From NCBI GenBank assembly GCA_965212505.1, contig OZ243123.1:1922001-1986000 (forward strand): a DNA stretch of 64,000 nt. Direction: 5' to 3'. Positions 15,557-22,385 of this stretch are shown here, one piece after another. Source of the DNA: JAHEKO01 sp965212505 (lineage in GTDB: Bacteria > Acidobacteriota > Thermoanaerobaculia > Multivoradales > JAHEKO01). Numbering within the stretch: position 1 is the first letter of the stretch; every line of letters starts with the position of its first letter. The notes below the pieces were generated by a model. The model was given only the letters and a program-made list of their open reading frames with translations, was not told the DNA's origin and searched no databases. The position numbers and the translations under genes were made by a program.

Positions 15557-17617
15557 CTACTCGGCCGGGGCTTCCGGAGCCTCCGCGACCACTTCTGCTG
15601 GCGGAGGTTCGGTGTTCTCGTGGACCGCTGGAGGACTCCAAGACTCCGGTTGGCGCGGCAGCGCATCGGAGGATGGCGGTGGCGGCTCGGCGGCGCGCTC
15701 AGACAGAGCTCGGTCAGCGTAGTAGCGGATCTTGGTGGCCCGGATAGGCGGGTGCCCGGCGACGAAGATCAATGCGTCGTCGTCGGGCAGTCGCATCGCC
15801 TCGTCGGGGGTGATGAGGCGCCGCTGAATCTGCTGCTGAGCGACGTACTGCTTGTTGAGCACCAAGTCGAAGCGATCGCCGCGAAACGAACGCTGCTCCA
15901 TGTGGACGGTCATGTCGCCGGCCATGCGACTCAGCAGCTCCGCGGTCTCGGGCTTGTTCGCGGCGAACGCGATCCGGACGTGGCAGTTGCCGGTGATCGA
16001 CTCCTCTCGGCCGTAGACGCCGTAGTGTTGCGAGAGATCCTGAGTGATCAAGAACGCGCGGATCCCGTAGCCGGCGAGGTAGGCGAGGCTCTCCTGGAAG
16101 AAGGCGAGGCGGCCGAGCGCCGGGAACTCGTCGAGCATCAGGAGGAGTGGATGGCGGTAGTGCGGTACTGACCGGCCGCCCGCGAAGGTCATCTTCTCAG
16201 TCAAGCGCCGAAGGGCCTGGTTCAGAATCATGCGCACCAGGGGCCGGGTGCGGTTCAGGTCCGACGACGGAACCGTGAGATAGAGGCTTACGGGCCGTTC
16301 GTGATGCATCAGATCCTCGATCGTGAAGTCGCTCGTCGCCGTGTTCGCGGCCAGAATCGGGTCGCGGTAGAGGTCCAGGAACGTGAGGGCGGTCGAGAGG
16401 ACACCGCTCCGTTCGTTGGGTGACTTGTCGAGGAGAGCGCGGGCGGCGCTCGCAACGACGGGGTGGGTCTTGGTGGGTTGCCCATCGCCCGGGTCACGCC
16501 AGTCCATCTCGCCGGCGGGATCGTGCTCGGCCTTGATCATCGCTTTCAAGGTGTCGTCGATCGGCTGCTTCGGTTTCGTCAAGAAGTTCGCGCAGCCGGA
16601 TAGAGTCTTGTCTGGCTCGCTGTAGAGGACGTGGAGGATCACACCAACGAGGAGGGCGTGAGCCGTGCGGTCCCAGTGGTCCCGGAGCCGATCGCCGTTC
16701 GGGTCGACGAGGATGTCCGCGACATTCTGAGCATCACGGACCTCATAGGGTCCGCGGCGAATCTCGAAGAGCGGGTTGTAGCTGGCGCTCGTCCCGGCGG
16801 CGTCTGTCGGGTCGAACCGAATGCACACGCTGCCGAGGTGCTCCCGCCTCCAGCCAGCCGAGAGCGCCCAGTTCTCGCCTTTGATGTCGTGAACGAGGAC
16901 GGAGTGTGGCCAGGTGAGGAGGTTGGGAACCACGAGCCCAACACCTTTGCCGGTACGAGTCGGGGCGAAGACGAAGACGTGCTCGGGTCCGTCGAACCTT
17001 AAGTAGCGAGGCCGTCGGCCTTCCGGCCAGATCCCCAAGAGCAAACCCTTGGCCGCCTCGAGGAGGCCCGCGTCACGAACCTCTTGATCATCGGCCCAGT
17101 GAGCGGAGCCGTGAGTGTCCGCCTTCTCGCGGAAGCCACCGGCCTTGTGCCCAAGGTAGACGAGGAGAGCGATCGCGCCTGCGCCGGCGCTCACCAGCAA
17201 CACGGCGACCGGGGTCGCGAGCAGCGGATCCAGCTCCGGGACGTCCCGGTAGCGCCACCTCCAAAGGAGGATGTGTGCCGGCGTGTAGAGCGGTCCGAAG
17301 GCGAGCGCTCCGTTTACGAAGCTCAGAAAGAGAACCGGGACCGCTGCGCGGCGGAATGTTCGCATGAACAGGAAGGCCGTCGTTGCGAGCGCTCCACAAC
17401 CGGACACGAGAAGCAAGAGGCGAGCGAGGTGCTGGGGTACTTCGATCCACGGCTTGCCGAGGTCCGGGTGGTAGGCGAACTGATGGGCGAAGTGTTGCGT
17501 GAAGAACCACGCCAGGAGACCGACGGCCAGCAGGTAGAGCCCGACGCTCTGAAAGACCATCGCCCGGTACTCCATCCGGCCGAAAGAGGGCAGGCGGTAG
17601 AGCGCCCTCTTCTTCAT
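15557..17617 (-). CDS. traG: TraG/VirD4-type coupling protein
   Basis: The protein has 686 residues with about four N-terminal membrane helices (to ~165). The coupling ATPase then shows Walker A F-A-P-T-R-T-G-K-G-V-G-L-V at ~215-227, the TraG motif V-H-D-I-K-G-E-N-W, Walker B L-L-M-L-D-E-F-P-A-L-G and L-I-T-Q-D-L-S-Q. It delivers the relaxase-DNA complex to the channel. A Pro/Glu-rich tail (~640-686) is variable. It overlaps traF by 4 nt and belongs to the DNA-processing operon mobC-traI-traF-traG, separate from the trb promoter. Confidence 0.95.
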   Translation of the reverse strand: MKKRALYRLPSFGRMEYRAMVFQSVGLYLLAVGLLAWFFTQHFAHQFAYHPDLGKPWIEVPQHLARLLLLVSGCGALATTAFLFMRTFRRAAVPVLFLSFVNGALAFGPLYTPAHILLWRWRYRDVPELDPLLATPVAVLLVSAGAGAIALLVYLGHKAGGFREKADTHGSAHWADDQEVRDAGLLEAAKGLLLGIWPEGRRPRYLRFDGPEHVFVFAPTRTGKGVGLVVPNLLTWPHSVLVHDIKGENWALSAGWRREHLGSVCIRFDPTDAAGTSASYNPLFEIRRGPYEVRDAQNVADILVDPNGDRLRDHWDRTAHALLVGVILHVLYSEPDKTLSGCANFLTKPKQPIDDTLKAMIKAEHDPAGEMDWRDPGDGQPTKTHPVVASAARALLDKSPNERSGVLSTALTFLDLYRDPILAANTATSDFTIEDLMHHERPVSLYLTVPSSDLNRTRPLVRMILNQALRRLTEKMTFAGGRSVPHYRHPLLLMLDEFPALGRLAFFQESLAYLAGYGIRAFLITQDLSQHYGVYGREESITGNCHVRIAFAANKPETAELLSRMAGDMTVHMEQRSFRGDRFDLVLNKQYVAQQQIQRRLITPDEAMRLPDDDALIFVAGHPPIRATKIRYYADRALSERAAEPPPPSSDALPRQPESWSPPAVHENTEPPPAEVVAEAPEAPAE

Positions 17618-18186
17618 GGCGCGCCGGGTTGATGGGAATCAGTGTGCTCGGCACCCGTAGATGGCGCTCGTGCCCAGATCGGCCGGACGGTGCCGAGCAC
17701 GGCGGAGACCGAGACCGGCCCGAAGAATCGGCTGTCCCACGAGCTCGAGTGCGGAGAGTAGAGCCACAGCTCGCCGGCGCCGAGCTCGTAGTCACCGGTA
17801 GCGACCGACGCGAGGGAACGGCCCCGAGAGTCGATCGCGGGAGCTGGGTCCTGCAGGCGCCTTCCGTTGACGAACACCCCGTCCGTCGTCACCTGAACGT
17901 GATCGCCGCTTCGTGCTCCGACGCGCTTCACGACGGGTGAGGCTCCTCCAGGACACTCGCCTCGCCGCAGGTAACCGCGCTCGCGACCCACCGCAGCCTC
18001 GGCCTTTGGCAGGCAAGCCGCGACGAGGCCCTCCTTTGTAATCGACGTCTGCCTGATCAGGTAGAGGCCGACTGGAACACTTGGGCTCGTATTAACGCGG
18101 AAGCCGAGAGCCTCGACGCACCAGCCGGCGAGAGCTGCCACGCAGACGAGCAGTAGGGGAGCGGGCGTTCGTGGCCGGAGCCTCAT
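17614..18186 (-). CDS. traF: TraF-type conjugal signal peptidase (S26)
   Basis: The protein has 190 residues with one N-terminal membrane helix (~10-28). The active-site serine lies in N-T-S-P-S-V-P-V-G-L-Y (S36) and the general-base lysine in P-V-V-K-R-V (K87), followed by G-D-H-V and V-F-V-N-G-R-R. TraF-type peptidases mature, and in RP4 cyclise, the TrbC pilin. The gene overlaps the relaxase gene and traG by 4 nt on each side. The C-terminal ~20 residues are polar and not conserved. Confidence 0.9.
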   Translation of the reverse strand: MRLRPRTPAPLLLVCVAALAGWCVEALGFRVNTSPSVPVGLYLIRQTSITKEGLVAACLPKAEAAVGRERGYLRRGECPGGASPVVKRVGARSGDHVQVTTDGVFVNGRRLQDPAPAIDSRGRSLASVATGDYELGAGELWLYSPHSSSWDSRFFGPVSVSAVLGTVRPIWARAPSTGAEHTDSHQPGAP

Positions 18187-19661
18187 CGTGCCGGTCCTCT
18201 TCCGAGGTCGAGCGACAGGTCGACAGCCTTCTTCGCGAGGGAGAGGGTCAGTTGGAGCAGTTGCAGGTGCGGCACCGGAATCGCACGGGCAACGAGTTTC
18301 CAGCCGAGCCGGTTGACGAGCTTCGCCGCAGTCTTCGCCAGCTCGCGCGGCGCGCGGCCCAGGGTGGCTCGGTGGCGTCCTTTGGATACCTTGGCCATCT
18401 TCGTCAGCGTGGCGGCCGTCATTCCGAGCGGGGTGTGCTTGCCGAGAGCGGACCGGGCGAGCGCCCAGTTGCGGGCGGCGCGGGCCGCGTAGCCTACGGC
18501 GTGCGTCGCTTCCTTTCGCACCGCCGAAGGGACCAATCCTCCGCGACCTCGAAGGGCACCGAACCGTTGCGGTTGCGACGCGAGCTCTCCGATGGCTCGA
18601 TCGAGACCGTGCGTGTGCGCGAACTTGTCGAAAGCTGTCCGCGCGCTACCCGGGTTGCGGTAGACCTTCTGAAGCCGATCGTTCAACGCCGACGATGCCA
18701 CGTCGGCGCGATGCGCGAGTCGTTGCTGACCGCGCGTCGCACTCTGCTCTGCGAGTCGTTGGCCGGCTTCAACTCTCTCGATCTGCTCGGCATCTCGCTG
18801 CCGAACAAGACCGTCGACGGTCCGGCGAAGCTGGTGGATGTCCCGCCATCGCTCGGACCTTCCGTCGGGAGCACGGCCAAGCGTTGCCGGGCGGTAGTTG
18901 CCGAGTCTCTTCTCGAGCCGGGGGAGCGACGACTGGCGATCCACGAAAGACGCTTTCACCCGATGCTCGCCGTCGGTGAGCACGATGCCACGGCCGCGCT
19001 TCTCGAGCCGGAGACCGTAGTCGGCGAGGCTCTTGTGGAGTTCCCTCCAGGACTGCGCCTGCCGGAGATCGGCACGAGCGACCTCACGCACGTGCTCTCC
19101 AAAGGGACGCTCGCCAGTCCGACCCGGGAGCCTCCGGTCCCCGCTCGACAGCTCGACGTCGCGGTGCCGCTTCTGATCCGGCAGCGCGTAGTGCCGGCCA
19201 GGTACCTCGCGTATCCGGAGCTCGCGCTCCTGATGACGGAGCGATCGCTCGAGCCGTGTGTAGTCGTGAGAGTCGCGCCAGTACCGAGCCGTCTCCGGAT
19301 GGATGCGGTTCACCATGACGTGCACGTGCTGGTGGTCGGTATCGTCGTGCGCGACGATCAGCGCCTGGTGCTCGTCGAGGCCAAGGTCCCGGAGCGTCCG
19401 GTCGACGACCTGAGACACCGCTTCCCGATCGAGCCGCTCCTCCGGCGAGAGGCTGATCGTGAGGTGGTAGACGGGCTTTTTGACCCGCGCGTTGCGTGCC
19501 GACGTCGCGGACATCTCCATCGCCGCCAGCTCCGGGTTGCGGGGGTTCAGATGCCGGTTGGCGACCCAAGCGACGCGGTCCGTCTCCTGACCGTTCTTTC
19601 CGGTCAGCAGGTACGCCTGGAGGCCGGAGAAGCTGGAGCCGCGAGTGACCTTGGCGATCAT
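18183..19661 (-). CDS. traI: MOB-P type relaxase (TraI/VirD2-like)
   Basis: The protein has 492 residues. Motif I is S-S-F-S-G-L-Q-A-Y-L-L-T with the likely nicking tyrosine Y17. Motif III is H105-D-D-T-D-H-Q-H-V-H-V-M-V-N-R, the histidine triad that holds the metal. The relaxase nicks at oriT, stays bound to the 5' end and pilots the strand through the channel. The C-terminal half (~200-492) is Arg-rich and helical, without a recognisable helicase or primase domain, so it is shorter than RP4 TraI. It overlaps mobC and traF by 4 nt each. Confidence 0.93.
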   Translation of the reverse strand: MIAKVTRGSSFSGLQAYLLTGKNGQETDRVAWVANRHLNPRNPELAAMEMSATSARNARVKKPVYHLTISLSPEERLDREAVSQVVDRTLRDLGLDEHQALIVAHDDTDHQHVHVMVNRIHPETARYWRDSHDYTRLERSLRHQERELRIREVPGRHYALPDQKRHRDVELSSGDRRLPGRTGERPFGEHVREVARADLRQAQSWRELHKSLADYGLRLEKRGRGIVLTDGEHRVKASFVDRQSSLPRLEKRLGNYRPATLGRAPDGRSERWRDIHQLRRTVDGLVRQRDAEQIERVEAGQRLAEQSATRGQQRLAHRADVASSALNDRLQKVYRNPGSARTAFDKFAHTHGLDRAIGELASQPQRFGALRGRGGLVPSAVRKEATHAVGYAARAARNWALARSALGKHTPLGMTAATLTKMAKVSKGRHRATLGRAPRELAKTAAKLVNRLGWKLVARAIPVPHLQLLQLTLSLAKKAVDLSLDLGRGPAR

Positions 19662-19984
19662 GCGAGCTTCTCGAGAACCGTAGTCAGCTTGCCGAGAACG
19701 CGGTCGAGCTCTCGGGCCATGTCGAGCCGCCCCGTCGTGTTGACGAACCGGGCGATCTGGTTGACGTTCGAGCCGATGCGGCTCAGGTGGTAGATGAGCT
19801 CCTTCTCGACGAGCTGAGGCCGTGCCCTAGGTACGCTTCCGAGGGCGGTCTCTCGCATGTACGTCGAAGCCCCCTTGCCGCAGGCGCGAGCTCGCTCTCG
19901 GATCGTGCGGATCTCAGCTGGGCTGAGACGCACAAGCAGCGCCTCGGTTCGCCGGGCGCGCTTCGGAGAGCGAGTCGTCTTCAC
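19658..19984 (-). CDS. mobC: MobC/TraJ-like relaxosome accessory protein
   Basis: The protein has 108 residues. A basic N-terminus precedes a ribbon-helix-helix-like part (A-L-L-V-R-L-S-P-A-E-I-R-T-I-R-E-R-A) and the conserved MobC core L-S-R-I-G-S-N-V-N-Q-I-A-R-F-V-N. It binds near oriT and helps the relaxase open the nick region. It heads the minus-strand DNA-processing operon; the non-coding stretch upstream (19985-20504) is the expected place for oriT. Confidence 0.88.
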   Translation of the reverse strand: MKTTRSPKRARRTEALLVRLSPAEIRTIRERARACGKGASTYMRETALGSVPRARPQLVEKELIYHLSRIGSNVNQIARFVNTTGRLDMARELDRVLGKLTTVLEKLA

Positions 19985-20504
19985 GGACTGTGCGTTCCCC
20001 TTTTGAGCACCCGCCAGGGTTGCGAAAAAGCCCGCGCTCCAGAGGAGAGCGGCGAGTGGTCAGGGATAGACGCGGCGGAGCCGTGTATATACCTGACATT
20101 GCTCGCTCCAAGAACGAACGCACACACGGACTCGGGGCGGTGTGCGGACGAAGAGCGCGTGGGGCAGGGAGGGGAAGAGTCGGACCGGTAACCGTCGTCT
20201 GGGACGGTGCGGCGGTCACTCCGTCGTGGGCGGGCAGCGGTATCGACACGGGACGGAGTCGGACCGCGACGAGTGAACCGCCTGTGAATGAGGAGCCTAG
20301 CGCCAGTCGCTCGAGCCGGCGTCAAGGCCGAGCACGTCGTGTCGCCTTCGGCGAGCCTTGACCCCTGTCGCGCTGCCGCTCCATGAGAGGTAGGGCGACG
20401 GGGGGAGCAGGGCAGGGTTCCGGGCTCCGGGTGGGAGCTGGAGGAACTGCTCAAGAACGTTGCGCCGCGACGAACCGAAACGAGTTCCGCGCTTCGGAAC
20501 GGAA
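19985..20504. other. Non-coding stretch upstream of mobC, probable oriT region
   Basis: These ~520 bp contain no frame that reads like protein; the frames that stay open are Arg/Pro/Ser-rich shadows. The stretch contains the inverted repeat at 20059-20097. It lies between mobC and ssb, where P-type elements usually keep oriT and the divergent or upstream promoters of the relaxase operon. Confidence 0.5.
20059..20097. repeat. Inverted repeat GTCAGGgATA / TATACCTGAC, oriT or operator candidate
   Basis: Two 10-bp arms (20059-20068 and 20088-20097) match at 9 of 10 positions around a 19-nt GC-rich spacer. The right arm reads TATACCTGAC, loosely like the YATCCTG^Y nick core used by MOB-P relaxases. 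It lies about 75-115 bp upstream of mobC. The role is inferred from position and symmetry only; it could also be a MobC operator. Confidence 0.4.
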
Positions 20505-20648
20505 TCAGAAAGGTCGCCACCGGAACCATCGACGCCGCCTCCGGAAGACGTGAGACTGGAAGCGCGGGTCCAGGCGGGGTCGACCCCGGAAGGCAATCCG
20601 GAGCATCCAGACGAGCGGCCACACGAGGAGACCGAGGATCCACCTCAC
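20505..20648 (-). CDS. 47-residue basic membrane protein coupled to ssb
   Basis: A short frame starts at GTG 20648, overlapping the ssb stop (GTGA), with AGGAG about 10 nt upstream. It encodes one hydrophobic helix (W-I-L-G-L-L-V-W-P-L-V-W-M-L-R-I-A) followed by a strongly basic tail with a run of five Arg and several Trp and Phe residues (R-W-F-R-W-R-P-F at the end). This is the pattern of a small inner-membrane protein with a cytoplasmic nucleic-acid- or lipid-facing tail. It is too short for common gene callers. The family is unknown; coupling to ssb suggests a role during DNA transfer. Confidence 0.55.
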   Translation of the reverse strand: MRWILGLLVWPLVWMLRIAFRGRPRLDPRFQSHVFRRRRRWFRWRPF

Positions 20649-21019
20649 CCCGCGTGCTCCTGGACCTCGCGGCCTTCCGCCGGAGCGTCCTTCGGACTGA
20701 GAATCAGGAAGCTCTCGCCGACGACCTCGGTGCGGTAGTGCGTGCGGCTCTCGTCCTCACGGTCCGGCCAGCTGGTGGTGTTAAGGCGACCCTCGACCAG
20801 CACGAGCTGCCCCTTCTTGAGCAGCCGCTTGGCGAGTTCCGCCTGCCGGCCCCAGAAGACGAGCTGGTGCCACTGCGTGTCCTCCTGCCGGTTGCCGTCT
20901 CGGTCCTTCCAGCGTCGGCGCGTGGCCAGGCGAACGTTGGCGACCTTCCGGTGTTCTGTGGCGTCCCTGAGGGCAGGATTGGCTCCCAGGTTTCCGATGA
21001 GCGTGATCTTGTTGAGCAT
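20645..21019 (-). CDS. ssb: Single-stranded DNA-binding protein (first copy)
   Basis: The protein has 124 residues with an OB fold: M-L-N-K-I-T-L-I-G-N-L-G-A-N-P at the N-terminus, V-A-N-V-R-L-A-T-R-R-R-W, T-Q-W-H-Q-L-V-F-W-G-R-Q-A-E-L-A and K-G-Q-L-V-L-V-E-G-R-L. The C-terminus ends E-V-Q-E-H-A-G and lacks the D-D-I-P-F tip through which chromosomal SSB recruits partners. Element-borne SSBs protect transferred strands and can damp the SOS response in recipients. The 5' flank holds CopY/BlaI-like boxes. Confidence 0.92.
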   Translation of the reverse strand: MLNKITLIGNLGANPALRDATEHRKVANVRLATRRRWKDRDGNRQEDTQWHQLVFWGRQAELAKRLLKKGQLVLVEGRLNTTSWPDREDESRTHYRTEVVGESFLILSPKDAPAEGREVQEHAG

Positions 21020-21031
21020 GGCTATTTCCCT

Positions 21032-21049
21032 TCGCACAGATGTAGGAGG
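21032..21049. promoter_or_regulatory. CopY/BlaI-like operator, degenerate copy 4
   Basis: The site reads TCGCAC-agat-GTAGGAGG; its core CACA-GA-TGTA matches 7 of the 8 fixed positions of the TACA-N2-TGTA cop box. It lies 12-30 nt upstream of the ssb start on the minus strand. Confidence 0.4.
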
Positions 21050-21057
21050 ACGCAATA

Positions 21058-21075
21058 TACCACAAGTGTGGGAGA
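21058..21075. promoter_or_regulatory. CopY/BlaI-like operator, copy 3, in the ssb/druA spacer
   Basis: The site reads TACCAC-aagt-GTGGGAGA. It contains the perfect palindrome CCACA-AG-TGTGG (21060-21071). A further TGTGGGAGA half-site sits 20 bp to the right at 21087-21095. On the minus strand the box overlaps TATATT, a possible -10 for ssb; on the plus strand it lies about 45 nt before druA. Both directions could be controlled. Confidence 0.5.
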
Positions 21076-21118
21076 TGGGCCGGATGTGTGGGAGAATCAG
21101 GGAATCGAGGTACCCTAA

Positions 21119-22384
21119 ATGCGGTCAGCCGGGGGGCTTGAGGAGCGGAGCTATGCACACATTCGATCGGGACAAGCTGTGAGTCGGCCGATTCCGTTAC
21201 TGACGCTCGAGGCCCGGATCAAGCGTCGGCTACGCAGGCACCTGCGTGCTTTGGGCTTCAAGAAGGACGCCTCAGGTGGGTTGTGCTCGGCGCCCGCGTC
21301 GAAGGACGCAGTCCGCGCAATGCACAAGCGCCAACGTCAGAGTCGGCTGCAGGCCGAGCAACGGTTCCTTTCGACCAAGGCGCCCGACCTTCTCGACTAC
21401 TTCGCCTCGGGACCAGAAGTAGATCCGCGAGCCATCAAGCCAAGGCTGCAGGCGATCGCCGCTGACACCCGCGAGTCCGATCTCTTTCGGCTCGCCACCC
21501 TCACCTGGAGTATCCCCGTCTCACGTGGCTACGGTCGTCGCATGAGGTTTATCGTCTGGGACGACAACAACGACAAGATCATCGGCGTCCTGGCGCTGGG
21601 TGATCCGGTTTTCAACCTCCACGTGCGCGATCAGGCCATTGGCTGGACTAGCAAGCAGAGGGAGAAGAACCTTGTTCACATCATGGATGCCTACGTGCTC
21701 GGTTCGGTCCCTCCGTACAACCGGCTGCTGGGTGGCAAGCTCATGGCGTGTCTAGTTCGGACGAAGGAGATTCGAGGCCTCTTCGCCAGGAAGTACGGGC
21801 ACACGCGGGGAATCATCTCGCGGGCTAAGAAGAGGGCGTCCCTTGCGTTGGTCACCACGAGCTCCGCCCTGGGGCGATCTTCGGTCTACAACCGTCTCAA
21901 GCTGGCTTCAACACCCTACTTCGAGCCAGTGGGCTTCACGAAAGGGTGGGGACACTTCCACGTACCTGACGACCTATTCGAGGACATGCGGCGCTACCTC
22001 GAGTCGCGGAACCACGACTACGCAAACGGGCACAAGTTCGGCCACGGCCCGAACTGGCGTCTTCGGACGATACGCACGGCCCTTCAGTTGCTCGGGGTGA
22101 ATCCGAACGTGCTCCGTCATGGAATCGGGCGGCAGGTGTTCATCAGCCGTCTTGCGATGAACGCTGAGAGGTTTCTCCGCAACGATGTCACTCGCCCGGT
22201 CTACCGCGGTCTTCTATCGGTCGACGAAGTGAGCAGGCAAGCGCTCGATCGTTGGATCATCCCCCGCGCAGAACGGCGGCCGGAGTTCGAGGCGTGGAGC
22301 CGTGACGACCTGTGGGATCTCATTCAAACTGGAAGCCTGCAGTGCGGCCTGGGGCCGAACGAGAGCAGCTCGTCTGCTGGGTAG
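21119..22384 (+). CDS. druA: DruA-like protein (DUF4338), Druantia defence system
   Basis: The protein has 421 residues from ATG 21119 (a GTG at 21179 would give 401). It shows the DUF4338 hallmarks: R-M-R-F-I-V-W-D-D-N-N-D-K-I-I-G-V-L-A-L-G-D-P-V-F-N-L, a short R-D-Q-A-I-G-W segment, N-L-V-H-I-M-D-A-Y-V-L-G-S-V-P-P-Y-N-R-L-L-G-G-K-L, and G-W-G-H-F-H toward the C-terminus. DUF4338 is the defining DruA component of type I Druantia anti-phage systems; its biochemical role is not settled. It opens a four-gene plus-strand operon in which each gene overlaps or abuts the next, ending in the DruE helicase. Confidence 0.85.
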   Translation: MRSAGGLEERSYAHIRSGQAVSRPIPLLTLEARIKRRLRRHLRALGFKKDASGGLCSAPASKDAVRAMHKRQRQSRLQAEQRFLSTKAPDLLDYFASGPEVDPRAIKPRLQAIAADTRESDLFRLATLTWSIPVSRGYGRRMRFIVWDDNNDKIIGVLALGDPVFNLHVRDQAIGWTSKQREKNLVHIMDAYVLGSVPPYNRLLGGKLMACLVRTKEIRGLFARKYGHTRGIISRAKKRASLALVTTSSALGRSSVYNRLKLASTPYFEPVGFTKGWGHFHVPDDLFEDMRRYLESRNHDYANGHKFGHGPNWRLRTIRTALQLLGVNPNVLRHGIGRQVFISRLAMNAERFLRNDVTRPVYRGLLSVDEVSRQALDRWIIPRAERRPEFEAWSRDDLWDLIQTGSLQCGLGPNESSSSAG

Positions 22385-22385
22385 C

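Noticed and set aside
20297..20596. 99-codon minus-strand ORF in the putative oriT region
   Set aside because: Ser/Pro/Gly-rich composition, no ribosome site, and it overlaps the better-supported 47-residue gene.
22302..22385. Upstream in-frame extension of the 981-residue Druantia protein
   Set aside because: It lies inside druA; GTG 22386 directly after the druA stop fits the coupled operon.
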